Part shown: positions 17,409-25,426 of the stretch, one piece after another | How positions within the stretch are numbered: position 1 is the stretch's first letter | Layout: each line of letters opens with the position of its first letter | NCBI RefSeq assembly: GCF_032268605.1 | Contig: NZ_CP130318.1 | Span: 5,906,501 to 5,970,500, forward strand | Length of the DNA: 64,000 nt | From: Paenibacillus aurantius | GTDB lineage: Bacteria > Bacillota > Bacilli > Paenibacillales > NBRC-103111 | Direction of reading: 5' to 3' | Program-made: the position numbers and the translations under genes | Notes under the pieces: generated by a model | Told to the model about the DNA's origin: nothing | Databases searched by the model: none | The model's input: the letters and a program-made list of their open reading frames with translations, nothing else

Positions 17409-18279
17409 CCGATTCGCCCCCTTCGATCAAATAAGTGAAAAATTTCTGCAGCGGCAGTCCCTCGATGGACACCCCGAGCTTGGCGGCCGTGGCCCGCTCC
17501 CTCTCCCCGATCGAGTCATACACCGCCGCCAGCATTCCGCCGCCGTAGGTTTCCTTGTATAGAATCCGCTTGTTGGCCGCCGCCGCGCTCACGCTCTCCT
17601 TGGTCCCCCTAAACAGGTGAGCCTGGGTGTGCAGGCGGTCCACCTCGTCGTGCAGCAGCATGGTCCCCGCCTCCAAGATATATACCTTCTCCACCACCTT
17701 CGCGATTTCATCGATCAAATGAGTGGAGAACAGGATAGTCCGGGGATGGTCCGCCCAATCCTCCACCAAGGCCCGGTAAAACCGTTCCCGCATCAACACA
17801 TCCAAGCCGAGCACCGGCTCATCGAAAATGGTCAAGGGGGCCCGGCTCGCGAGACCGACGATATTGCCCACAAGCGATTCCATTCCTCTGGAGAGCTGGC
17901 GGATCTTCTTCGCGGGGTTCAGCCGGAAGGCTTGCAGGAGCTCTCTTGCGTAATCCCAGTCCCAGTTGGGGTGAAAAGCCGAAGCCATCTGCAGAACGTC
18001 GATGACCTTGGCGCTGCCGGGATAAAGGTTCTTTTCCCGGATATAGCAGACTTGGGCGGGCGTCTCTCCCGCTCTCAGACGGATGCCGCCCACTTCAATC
18101 ACACCGCTGTCGGGAAACAGGCTTCCCACGATCATGTTGAGCAGGGTGGTTTTGCCGGCTCCGTTTCGGCCAAGCAGGCCGTAAATCGTTCTCTCCTCCA
18201 GCATCAGGTCCAGCCCGCGGACCGCCTCATGGCGGCCGTAGCTTTTGGTCACGTTGGAGCATGCCACTATGGGCCTCAT
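17401..18279 (-). CDS. ABC transporter ATP-binding protein (YtrB-like)
   Basis: The 292-aa protein has Walker A GRNGAGKTT, signature LSRGM, Walker B LTIFDEPVLGLD and the switch segment LFSTHLIDEIA. The LSRGM signature and the shortened Q-loop are typical of YtrB-like ATPases. I choose the start at MRPIVACSN (18279) because GGAGTGG precedes it and because its ATG overlaps the TGA of the GntR gene. The frame upstream to 18318 lies inside the regulator. It should power the permease at 16725. Confidence 0.9.
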   Translation of the reverse strand: MRPIVACSNVTKSYGRHEAVRGLDLMLEERTIYGLLGRNGAGKTTLLNMIVGSLFPDSGVIEVGGIRLRAGETPAQVCYIREKNLYPGSAKVIDVLQMASAFHPNWDWDYARELLQAFRLNPAKKIRQLSRGMESLVGNIVGLASRAPLTIFDEPVLGLDVLMRERFYRALVEDWADHPRTILFSTHLIDEIAKVVEKVYILEAGTMLLHDEVDRLHTQAHLFRGTKESVSAAAANKRILYKETYGGGMLAAVYDSIGERERATAAKLGVSIEGLPLQKFFTYLIEGGESGV

Positions 18280-18651
18280 CGTTCTCCACTCCTCTTCTCC
18301 CGTTGAATGTCCTCCCAAACCTCATCGATGGTCATTCCCAGCTTCTCCGCCTCCTCCAGCAGCTCCCGCACCCGTTCGGTCCGGAACCGGCTCCGCCTTC
18401 TCTGCCGGACGATCCCGGCCGCGCCGGATGCCACATACATGCCGAGCCCGCGCCTTTTGTACAGAATCCCCCTCCTCCACGAGCACGGCGACTCCTTTGA
18501 CGGCGGTGGCGGGGTTGATCCCGAACGTCCCCGAGAGCTGCCCGATGGATAGAATCGGCTCTCCCTCCCCATACGTGCCGTTCAAGATATCGTCCTCGAT
18601 CCTAGCGGCGAGCTGCTGGAAGATCGGGCGGCTGTCGGTAAAGCTCCCCAC
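18276..18651 (-). pseudogene. GntR-family (YtrA subfamily) regulator broken by a +1 frameshift
   Basis: The first 61 codons read a YtrA-type winged helix (RPIFQQLAARIEDDILNG, then LSGTFGINPATAVKGVAVLVEEG). The match then continues in another frame: GILYKRRGLGMYVASGAAG, then a typical C-terminal helix (LLEEAEKLGMTIDEVWEDI) up to a TGA that overlaps the ATPase start. The switch occurs in a run of five C residues (plus strand 18468-18472); four would restore a 124-aa protein. The region is 376 bases long, one more than a multiple of three. It is either a real loss-of-function mutation, a slippage switch or a sequencing error. Intact relatives repress their own ABC operon. Confidence 0.85.
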
Positions 18652-18701
18652 CAGGCGATCACCCTATCGGTATGTTGGTCTTGTAGCTTACCGTAACACC
18701 G

Positions 18702-18718
18702 TTGACTGATTAAGTCAA
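18702..18718 (-). promoter_or_regulatory. Palindromic operator candidate before the YtrA-type operon
   Basis: TTGACT and AGTCAA face each other with a five-base spacer, 50 bases upstream of the GntR start. The palindrome also contains a -35-like TTGACT, so a bound dimer would block transcription. GntR autoregulation by such sites is common; binding here is inferred. Confidence 0.5.
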
Positions 18719-18730
18719 TCTAAAAAAACC

Positions 18731-18759
18731 AAAAAAGAAACCTTCTTTGGGAAGGCTTC
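18731..18759 (-). terminator. Intrinsic terminator ending a minus-strand transcript
   Basis: On the minus strand GAAGCCTTC pairs with GAAGGTTTC around CCCAAA and is followed by six T residues. It lies between the TetR gene (19114-19716) and the GntR operon and could end the TetR transcript after a 350-base 3' region. Confidence 0.7.
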
Positions 18760-19113
18760 GGGGGCGGGTATCCGTTTCGGAAAATTTAACTTTGAAGGGA
18801 GGCTGAATGCCTCCCCGGCCAAGAAACGAGCGTTAGAATCGCCTCCGGAAGCCCGCTTTCTGATCGTCAGGAAGCGGAGGGTTCCATCAGCACTCTGGCA
18901 GCTGTCTCCTACGGGAGAGGTTTCCGGGTCAGGGCTCGGATCGGCCGTGAGGTTGCCCACGGACATGCAACGTCGACCACCGCAGGCTGAAAGCTGCGCG
19001 GTTGAATAGCCCGGGTTCCTCCCCGAGCCCGAGTTCCTCTCGGACCCGACCTCATTGGTGTGCGGAAGGGACCGGTATTCAAGCCCGGTTCGGGAGACTG
19101 AACCGGAGCCGGC
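18760..19113. other. Non-coding stretch with many GC-rich inverted repeats
   Basis: This 354-base stretch lies downstream of the TetR gene on the minus strand. It contains several hairpins, such as GGGAGGC/GCCTCCC near 18800 and CTCTCCC/GGGAGAC near 18910. A frame of 83 codons (18715-18966, minus) has no recognisable protein features. I found no match to T-box, SAM, cobalamin or other riboswitch consensus that I know. It may be a structured RNA or a decayed gene. Confidence 0.4.
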
Positions 19114-19716
19114 TTATAGCGCCCCCGGCTTGGCGATCATGCGAAGAAGCACGGCCGGCTCCATTTGGCGGAAATCCTCATGCTCATGTGTATTGAGCAC
19201 CATCAGGGCCGTCAGTACCGTCAAGTAGGTCGTGATAAGGCGGCGGGGCTCATCCTCCACCAGCTCGCCCATCTTCTGCCCCTCCTCGAACAGAGGAAGC
19301 AGCTGGTCGATGTAGGTCTTCATAGAATAATCCTGGAGAATCTGTCTGGCCTTGTCCGGCATGTCTTCCGCGGTACGGGCGTGATGAATCAGCATAAAGT
19401 GAGCGGCATTTTCCGGCAGGAGAATAAGCTCCGTCAGGCTGCGCAGCTTGTCTAGAGGCGAGCCGGGAAGCCGGTAGAGCTCCTGCACGCCTGCTATCGA
19501 TTCCTCCATGGCGGACTGAAGCAGCTGAAGGAACAGCTCGTCCTTGGATTTGAAGTAATGATACAGCAGGCCGTGGCTGATGCCCGCTTCCGCCGCAATC
19601 ATGCTCATCTTCGTATGGGCGAGCCCGCGCTTGGCAAAAACGCGGAGCCCGGCCGCCATAATCTGTTCCTTGCGTTCGTCCCGGATCTGCGTCAGCTGAT
19701 CTTCGTTTAACGGCAC
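19114..19716 (-). CDS. TetR/AcrR-family transcriptional regulator
   Basis: The 200-aa protein has a TetR helix-turn-helix at residues 20-60 (MAAGLRVFAKRGLAHTKMSMIAAEAGISHGLLYHYFKSK) and a helical C-terminal domain. The GTG at 19716 is chosen because GAGGTG lies six bases upstream; the longer frame to 19878 has no ribosome binding site and reads through promoter-like DNA. No exporter or enzyme gene is adjacent on the same strand, so the target is not evident. The closest divergent gene is the nuclease-fold gene at 20006. Confidence 0.88.
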   Translation of the reverse strand: MPLNEDQLTQIRDERKEQIMAAGLRVFAKRGLAHTKMSMIAAEAGISHGLLYHYFKSKDELFLQLLQSAMEESIAGVQELYRLPGSPLDKLRSLTELILLPENAAHFMLIHHARTAEDMPDKARQILQDYSMKTYIDQLLPLFEEGQKMGELVEDEPRRLITTYLTVLTALMVLNTHEHEDFRQMEPAVLLRMIAKPGAL

Positions 19717-19922
19717 GTTCGGCACCTCGTTTCGGTCGTCATGGTCCCCTGGTTTAAAAGCTACCTTTACGATACCCCGTTTGGCGGGTTCTTTCAATGC
19801 CGGCCATTCATAAGGGCATTTTATAGGGGCATGGAACGGCTTGGACCCGCTATACTGGTAAAAAGAACCGAAGCCCATCGGGCCGTTCTTACCGCCTTTC
19901 CGTCATGGTCGTGAAGCACACG

Positions 19923-19958
19923 CCGCTTGTCCTGCTTAGGCAGGATGAGCGGTTTTTT
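19923..19958 (+). terminator. Intrinsic terminator pointing into the gene at 20006
   Basis: CCGCTTGTCCTGC pairs with GCAGGATGAGCGG (one wobble pair, loop TTAG) and is followed by six T residues. It stands 48 bases before a plus-strand start codon, with no plus-strand gene behind it for four kilobases. Confidence 0.75.
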
Positions 19959-20005
19959 GCATTCATAAGGCGGATCTTGGTATTCGGAGGAAGGGGGTAA
20001 AGGCA

Positions 20006-20671
20006 ATGGAATTCGACAAAGCCTACGAAGCATTCATCGAAAAAGAGAAAAAACAGGCGGCCGGCTCCCGACGGGAGAGACTCCGTTTAGGTCAGGGGCA
20101 CGCCGAAAAAGCCTTCCTGAAGGAGGTTTGGTGGCCCGCCTTCGGGCATTTCGAACACCTTCATGTCGAATATGAAGTTCAGGATTTTAAGGATGGAATC
20201 CGGTACCTGGACTACGCTTATCTACGTCCCCCGTACCGGATTTGCTTCGAGATCGACGGCTTCGGGCCGCATGCCCGGGACCTCAGCCGGTGGCAGTTCG
20301 CAGATAACCTCTTGCGCCAGAATCATCTGGTGATGGATCACTGGACCGTTCTGCGCTTCTCCTATGACGATATTACCGAGAAGCCCCGCCGGTGCCAGCA
20401 GATGATCCAGCAGCTGATGGGCCGCTGGTTTGGGGATGAGGCTTCCCCTCCGGACTTGAATTACCGGGACAAGGAAATCGTCCGGCTGGCCGTCCATAAG
20501 CAAGGGGCCATTACCCCACGGGATGTCAGCCAGCGCTTAAGCATTACGACCCGGTACGCCAGGGCACTCCTGCACAAGCTGGTGGACCAAGGGATACTGC
20601 TCCCCGCCACCGGTAACGAGAGGGTGCGGTCCTTCCGGCTTGCTCCGCAGGGCCGAGGGTACTTCCTGTAG
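20006..20671 (+). CDS. DUF559-like nuclease-fold protein with C-terminal winged helix
   Basis: The 221-aa protein has a central segment GIRYLDYAYLRPPYRICFEIDGFGPH, then LRQNHLVMDHWTVLRFSYDDI. That is the beta-strand order of Vsr/DUF559-type PD-(D/E)XK endonuclease folds, with Asp and Glu in nuclease-like positions. Residues 150-215 look like a winged helix (AITPRDVSQRLSITTRYARALLHKLVDQGIL). The fold suggests DNA binding or cleavage, but the usual catalytic lysine is not obvious, so it may be a non-catalytic homologue. GGAAGGGGG precedes the start. No methylase or other restriction gene is nearby. Confidence 0.65.
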   Translation: MEFDKAYEAFIEKEKKQAAGSRRERLRLGQGHAEKAFLKEVWWPAFGHFEHLHVEYEVQDFKDGIRYLDYAYLRPPYRICFEIDGFGPHARDLSRWQFADNLLRQNHLVMDHWTVLRFSYDDITEKPRRCQQMIQQLMGRWFGDEASPPDLNYRDKEIVRLAVHKQGAITPRDVSQRLSITTRYARALLHKLVDQGILLPATGNERVRSFRLAPQGRGYFL

Positions 20672-21278
20672 GCTGCCGGCCACAGGTCTAAGCCGGGGTA
20701 AACCCGTAAACCCGACGCGATGAAAGCCGGACGGAAAGTGCAGGAAACCGGAAAAAACGTGACAGAAAACCGGGCAGTCGCTGGGCAGTCGGAAATTTAG
20801 CGGAACGGAGATACCTTATTCGTCCGAATTCGAGTGCCAACGTTTTGGTTAGAGGAACTATAATCCTCTATTATTCGGCAAAGGGGCGAGAATAGGCCGT
20901 TTTTGATGGTTGGCGTGAAAAATAGCGAACCTGCGTTCCTCTAATTTTTGAAGATTGCCGACAAATGAGGCATTAAGGTACTTAGAGTTCCGCTATTTTT
21001 CGGCACCCGAGAGGGAGGAAGCGGCCAAAATGGCTTCAGCTAGAGGAAAGGGAACGTGTTCTGCCAATTCAGGGAGTGGCTCCAGCTAGAGCATAGCAGC
21101 CGCCCGCGTCGGTTCCGGGACTGGAGACACGACTCTTCCCTCGCCTATCCGCCGCGCCCCCCTTCTTCCGACGAACCGTCGCTTCTTCCAAAGCCGAAAA
21201 ATAGGACAGCAACCTTTCGATATCCTCTCCATGGTACAACAAAAGAGCAAGGAACAACGAATAAGGAGAGTGGGAAGC
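20672..21278. other. Non-coding region carrying a foldback repeat
   Basis: No supported gene is present in these 607 bases. The core at 20793-21000 is a nested imperfect inverted repeat described separately. The part beyond 21040 is AT-poor and holds the ribosome binding site of the SDR gene. Confidence 0.6.
20793..21000. repeat. Nested inverted repeat (foldback intergenic element)
   Basis: The outer arms (20793-20818 and 20974-21000) read TAGCGGAAC followed by seven bases and TACCTTA, in opposite directions. Inner arms (20849-20879 and 20917-20949) share TTAGAGGAAC in opposite directions. The short block CTATTWTTCGGCA occurs at the end of one inner and one outer arm. The combination of TAGCGGAAC and TAGAGGAAC modules looks like a dispersed intergenic repeat family. 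Confidence 0.7.
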
Positions 21279-22043
21279 ATGCTGCAATTGAAAAACAAAA
21301 CAGCCCTCGTCACGGGAGCGAGCCGGGGAATCGGGCGGGCTATCGCGGAACGGCTGGCCCAAGAAGGAGCCTTGGTGGCTGTGCATTACGCCCGAAATCG
21401 GGAAGCCGCCGATGAAGCGGTGGAGCATATCCGGGAGGAAGGCGGAGAGGCGTTTGCCGTGCAGGCCGACCTGGGGAGCATGACAGGGATCCGTCAAATG
21501 TTCGAGGCTCTGGACCGGGAATGGGCGGAGCGGACCGGGGAGGCCCGATTCGACATTCTCGTCAATAATGCCGGGGTTCCCTTGATCTCCCCGTTAGAAG
21601 AGCTTACGGAGCAGGCCCTCGACGAGGCGATCGCCGTTAATGTGAAGGGAATGCTTTTTGTCATTCAGCAGGCTCTTCCCCGGCTCCGGGACGGAGGACG
21701 CATTCTCAACCTGTCCTCCGCGGTCACCCGGATCGCCTTTCCGGATCTCATCGGCTACAGTTTGACGAAGGGCGCCGTGAACACCATAACGCTGACGCTC
21801 GCCAAGGCTTTAGGCCCCCGCCAAATCACCGTCAACGCAATCCAGCCCGGCATGACGGAAACCGACATGAATGCGGCTGTTTTCGGCAATCCGGATGGCC
21901 GGGCTTTTGCCGCCGGCTTGTCGGCATTGGGAGGCTGGGCCCAGCCGGAGGATATCGCGGATGCTGCCTTTTTTCTATCCTCGGCGGACAGCCGCTGGGT
22001 TACCGGCCAGCTCCTCGAAGTGAGCGGGGGAACGAACCTGTAA
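21279..22043 (+). CDS. SDR-family oxidoreductase
   Basis: The 254-aa protein is a classical short-chain dehydrogenase/reductase: TGASRGIGRAIAERL (cofactor glycine motif), NNAGV, a catalytic Ser in LNLSSAVTR, YSLTK (Tyr and Lys) and the PG motif in NAIQPGMTETDM. The segment AVHYARNR after the second strand, with Arg, suggests NADP(H). It resembles 3-oxoacyl-ACP reductase/glucose dehydrogenase-like members, but the substrate cannot be assigned. The start has AAGGAGAG upstream; the codons before it at 21231 lack that. It stands alone between two non-coding regions. Confidence 0.92.
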   Translation: MLQLKNKTALVTGASRGIGRAIAERLAQEGALVAVHYARNREAADEAVEHIREEGGEAFAVQADLGSMTGIRQMFEALDREWAERTGEARFDILVNNAGVPLISPLEELTEQALDEAIAVNVKGMLFVIQQALPRLRDGGRILNLSSAVTRIAFPDLIGYSLTKGAVNTITLTLAKALGPRQITVNAIQPGMTETDMNAAVFGNPDGRAFAAGLSALGGWAQPEDIADAAFFLSSADSRWVTGQLLEVSGGTNL

Positions 22044-22159
22044 AAGCGCGGCTGAGCTGCATCGCTTGAGCCTTAAGGGTCCCCGGAAGGAAGGGGAATA
22101 GCGGGGAGGACTCCTCCCCCCTGACTGAGGCGGGAACGCCCGGTCGTCTCATCCGCAGC

Positions 22160-22202
22160 AAAAGGCCCCCTGTCTGCCTCATAGCTGGACAGAAGGCCCT
22201 TA
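22160..22202 (-). terminator. Terminator after ymaF
   Basis: On the minus strand AGGGCCTTCTGTC pairs imperfectly with GACAGGGGGCCT and is followed by TTTTGC. Confidence 0.65.
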
Positions 22203-22222
22203 TGGAATCACTCTCTGCTTCA

Positions 22223-22555
22223 CTACCGAGATCCCGGCGCAGGCATATCCACGCCCCGAACCCGGTGGCGGTGCCCGTTCTCGACGGTGGTATAGAAGTC
22301 GTAATAGTGGACGTGCCGCCCTTCCCCAACCGGAATGGCCGGCCCGGAATAAGCCTGATACCGGTGAACGTGACCATTCTCGAAGACGACATACCCTTCC
22401 GTATAATGCACATGGCCTCCGTCTGCCGTGGGAATGGCGGGAGACGTCACGTCCAGGCACTGGTGAACGTGCCCTTGGCTTACGGAGGTGTAATCTACGG
22501 ACCCGTGGGTGTGCTGGGGAACGAAGCCGTTCACGGCATCGTCTTTGGATACCAT
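22223..22555 (-). CDS. ymaF: YmaF-family histidine-rich protein
   Basis: The 110-aa protein consists of repeated short blocks ending in His pairs: PQHTHGSVDY, QGHVHQCLDVTSPA, GGHVHYTEGYV, NGHVHRYQAYSGPA, RHVHYYDFYT and NGHRHRV. This is the YmaF domain pattern of Bacillales, whose function is not known; the regular HVH/HRH spacing suggests metal binding, an inference. AAGGAGAGAAAGGT precedes the start. A hairpin with arms CAGATGCCCG/CGGGCGTCTG lies 70 bases upstream. The gene is monocistronic. Confidence 0.8.
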   Translation of the reverse strand: MVSKDDAVNGFVPQHTHGSVDYTSVSQGHVHQCLDVTSPAIPTADGGHVHYTEGYVVFENGHVHRYQAYSGPAIPVGEGRHVHYYDFYTTVENGHRHRVRGVDMPAPGSR

Positions 22556-22996
22556 ACCTTTCTCTCCTTCCGCTGTTGTCTACACCATCAGTGTATACAG
22601 ACGCCCGCTTTCGGTTCGGGCATCTGCCTGGGGTAACCTCTATGGAAGGCAAAACAGAAAACCGCCAAAGCCCCACAAAGGGGTATGGCGGTTTAAACTT
22701 GCCGGGATTACCTTTAGAGTTCTGCAACCTGACAAGCTCATGAACGGCCGGGGTTGCCTCTTTCAGGAGATCGCCTTCTTGGATTGGACGCATGTTGGAT
22801 GCTAGCCGGGGGGAATGGCTTGGCAGCCCATTATTATTGTCCAGGCTCCCCCGTCCAACCGGGAAGCGTCCAGCTGTCTTACCGCCAGCCATTCGTCAGG
22901 CTACTGCCAATAAGCCGCATAGCGCCCACCTTCTTCCCAGGCTCCAACACCAAGCCGCCCGGCCAGAAAATCGGGCGGCTGACGTTTGGGTCCTGG
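22556..22996. other. Non-coding gap between ymaF and the ugpB-like gene
   Basis: This 441-base gap holds three inverted repeats. One at 22952-22980 (AGCCGCCCG/CGGGCGGCT) lies just after the ugpB-like stop. One at 22657-22691 (CCGCCA/TGGCGG) has a minus-strand T-rich tail and acts as a terminator. One at 22608-22640 stands in the ymaF leader. A minus frame beginning MRPIQEGDLLKEATPAV looks mildly protein-like but runs through the terminator and has no good ribosome binding site. Confidence 0.5.
22648..22691 (-). terminator. Terminator downstream of the ugp-like operon
   Basis: CCGCCATACCCC pairs with GGGGCTTTGGCGG on the minus strand, followed by TTTTCTGTTTT. Confidence 0.65.
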
Positions 22997-24361
22997 TTAC
23001 TTAACCGTCTTGTTGTACTGCTGGATTTTGGCCGTGATTTCCTTCTGGGCGGCATCCAGCGCTTCCTTCGGGGACTTTTTGCCGTTCAAGGCTTCTTCGA
23101 TCGCATTCTCGGTGATTTGACGGGCTTCCGGGAACACGCCCATCACAGCGCCCTGGGTTGCCTTGTTCAGCTTGGTGGCGTGCAGCTGGTCGATGGCCGT
23201 CTGGAACTGCGGGAACTTGGCCAGGTTCTCTTTCACGCTGGGCTGCTCGTAGGCTTTTTTGGTGATGGGGAAATAGCCCGTGTTGATGTGCCAGAGGGCC
23301 TGCTGCTCCGGCGCCGTCAAGTACTTGATGAACTCCCAGGCGGCCTTCTGCTCAGCTTCGCTCTTGTTGTTCAGGATGTAGTTGCTCGCCCCGCCTACGA
23401 TCACACCGCCTTCCTTTGCGTCCGACGGCTTGGGCAGGAAGCCGGTGCCGACCTTGAACTTCCCTTCGGCCGAGTTGACGATCCCGCGCAAGGAAGCGGT
23501 GGAATCGAGCATCATGCCGATTTGGCCGGCGGCGAAGGCTTTCTTGGTGTCGTCCGTTTTGCGGCCGAGGTTAAGGGCGACCTTGCTGTCCACGAGCTCC
23601 TTCCACCAGGTCAAGGCCTTCACGCCCGCTTCGCTGTTCAGCTGGGACTCAGTGGCAAGGGACGTGCGGCCGTTGCCGTTGTTCAGCAGCTCCGCCCCCT
23701 GGTTTGCGAACAGCTGCTCCATGAACCAGCCGTAGATGGCGAAGGAAGCTCCGGCTTGGCCGTCCTTGGTCAGGGCTTTGGCGGCTTTTGCCACGTCCTC
23801 GAAGGTGGCAGGCGGTTTCTCTGGATCAAGGCCGGCTGCTTTGAACATGTCCTTGTTGTAATACAGAATCGGGTTGGACGTATTGAACGGCATCGAGTTC
23901 AGCTTCCCGTCCACCATATAGTAACCGGCAATGTTCTCTTCGAGCTGTGACACATCGTATTTCTCCATGTCGATGAATTTCTGAACCGGGGTGATCGCCT
24001 TCGAGTCGATCATGAACCGGGAGCCGATCTCGTACACCTGGATCATAGACGGGCCGGACTTGGAATCCATGGAGGCCTTCATTTTGTTCAGGCTCTCGTC
24101 GTAGCTGCCCTGGTAGACGGCTTCCACCTGAATGTCCTTGTGCGAGCTGTTGAAGTCCGAGACAAGCTTGTCCACGGTCTTGGCCATCTCGCCGCCCATG
24201 GAATGCCAGTAAACGACTTTCACCAGATCCTTGGACGAGGCCGCATCGGCGGCCTTCTCGGTAGAGGCTCCCTCTTTGCCGCAGGCGGCAAGCAGGAGCA
24301 TGGGGGCCGCAAGCAAAGCGGCCGTCAGGTTCGTACGGTTGAGGCGGGAACGGGTTTTCAT
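22997..24361 (-). CDS. ugpB: UgpB-like ABC transporter substrate-binding lipoprotein
   Basis: The 454-aa protein has a lipoprotein signal (LLAAPMLLLAACGKEG, Cys at about 27) and the typical sugar-binding fold. Segments such as VVYWHSMGGEMAKTVDKLV, YQGSYDESLNKMKA, IQVYEIGSRFMI and NPILYYNKDMFKAAGLDPEKPP match UgpB, the sn-glycerol-3-phosphate and glycerophosphodiester binding protein. It follows two permease genes after a gap of 243 bases, which may contain a processing site or its own promoter. The substrate is inferred from similarity to E. coli UgpB. Confidence 0.85.
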   Translation of the reverse strand: MKTRSRLNRTNLTAALLAAPMLLLAACGKEGASTEKAADAASSKDLVKVVYWHSMGGEMAKTVDKLVSDFNSSHKDIQVEAVYQGSYDESLNKMKASMDSKSGPSMIQVYEIGSRFMIDSKAITPVQKFIDMEKYDVSQLEENIAGYYMVDGKLNSMPFNTSNPILYYNKDMFKAAGLDPEKPPATFEDVAKAAKALTKDGQAGASFAIYGWFMEQLFANQGAELLNNGNGRTSLATESQLNSEAGVKALTWWKELVDSKVALNLGRKTDDTKKAFAAGQIGMMLDSTASLRGIVNSAEGKFKVGTGFLPKPSDAKEGGVIVGGASNYILNNKSEAEQKAAWEFIKYLTAPEQQALWHINTGYFPITKKAYEQPSVKENLAKFPQFQTAIDQLHATKLNKATQGAVMGVFPEARQITENAIEEALNGKKSPKEALDAAQKEITAKIQQYNKTVK

Positions 24362-24604
24362 TCAAGATTCTCTCCTTTTGGTTTGTGGTAAAGGGGGTGC
24401 CCCCAAGTCCTCCCTCCTCGCTTTTCACTTAATCCACTGGATTAATCGAGGTGGCCCCATGAAACTTAGCGTGGGCAAGCCGCGGAGGGGAAGAGACTGG
24501 GAAGAGACTTGGGACTTCCCCGGACTTTCTGGTCGAGAAGGGCCCGGGACTCAGCCCGCCTTTCAAATCGGAGCGGTGGAAGGCGATCCCTTCGTCCTTC
24601 TGCC
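24362..24604. other. Gap inside the ugp-like operon
   Basis: The 243 bases between the permease stop and the binding-protein start hold GC-rich inverted repeats and a purine-rich tract before the ATG but no gene. A gap of this kind often lets the binding protein be made in larger amounts than the permeases. Confidence 0.4.
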
Positions 24605-25426
24605 TCAACCCTTCAGAGCCCCGGCGGTCATGCCGCGGACCAGCTGCTTCAAGCCGACCAGCAGGAGTAACAACGAGGGCAGCAGAATCCAGGCAACACC
24701 GGCGAGCACCAGATTCCACGAGGTCTGCTCCTCTGTCTGAAGCATGCTGATGCCGATCTGGACGGTCCGCATGTCCGGGCTGTTCGTCACGAGCAGCGGC
24801 CACAGGTACATATTCCACGCATTCAGAAAAGAGTACACGGCAAGCGTAGCGAGCGCCGGGCGCGACAGCGGGAGCACGATGCGCAGGAACGTGCGGAGGT
24901 GTCCGCAGCCGTCCATGCGGGCCGCCTCATACAGCTCCTTCGGCAGCTGAAGGAAGAACTGGCGGAGCAGGAACGTCCCGAAAGCCGTCGCGAGGAACGG
25001 AATCGTGAGGCCTTCGTAGGAGTCCAGCCACCCCCAGCTTTTGATCGTGAGGTAGTTCGGGATGATGGTGACTTCCCACGGAATCATCATGGTGGAGAGG
25101 AAGAGGGCGAACCAGAAAGCCTTCCCCGCAAAACGCACATTGGCAAAAGCATAAGCCGCCATGCTGGCGAGAACGAGATGACCCGCCGTAATGATAACGG
25201 ACACGGCCAGGGAGTTGCCCATGAACCTCATAATCGGAACCGAGTGCAGCACCTCCAGGAAATTGCCCAGGTAGAAGCTCATGGGCAGCAGTGGGGTGGG
25301 GAAGGTACGCGCCTCGGCCGGTGTCATGAGTGCAGACGAGAAGGTATACAGAATCGGGTACAGAATCGCCAGGGAGGCGGCGGTCAGAAACAGATATTGA
25401 ACGGTAAGGATCAGCTTGCGGCTCAT
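24605..25426 (-). CDS. ugpE: UgpE-like ABC transporter permease
   Basis: The 273-aa protein has six membrane segments and the EAA motif ELYEAARMDGCGHLRTFLRIVLPLSRP, the loop that contacts the ATPase. It has the MalG/UgpE topology. Its start overlaps the stop of the upstream permease (ATGA-type), and it is followed by the binding-protein gene, so the three form an import operon. No ATPase gene occurs in the cluster; in Firmicutes a shared MsmX-type ATPase often serves such systems. The ugp name rests mainly on the neighbouring binding protein. Confidence 0.85.
   Translation of the reverse strand: MSRKLILTVQYLFLTAASLAILYPILYTFSSALMTPAEARTFPTPLLPMSFYLGNFLEVLHSVPIMRFMGNSLAVSVIITAGHLVLASMAAYAFANVRFAGKAFWFALFLSTMMIPWEVTIIPNYLTIKSWGWLDSYEGLTIPFLATAFGTFLLRQFFLQLPKELYEAARMDGCGHLRTFLRIVLPLSRPALATLAVYSFLNAWNMYLWPLLVTNSPDMRTVQIGISMLQTEEQTSWNLVLAGVAWILLPSLLLLLVGLKQLVRGMTAGALKG

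Noticed and set aside
18715-18966. Minus-strand frame of 83 codons
   Set aside because: It runs through the terminator hairpin, has low-complexity composition and no match to a known family.
18760-19100. T-box leader
   Set aside because: The TGGAACC segment on the minus strand lacks the conserved AGGGTGG/ACCGCG context, and the downstream genes are not tRNA-related.
22754-23950. Plus-strand frame of 398 codons opposite the ugpB-like gene
   Set aside because: Antisense shadow: high GC content makes long frames opposite real genes; the minus-strand protein has full family motifs.
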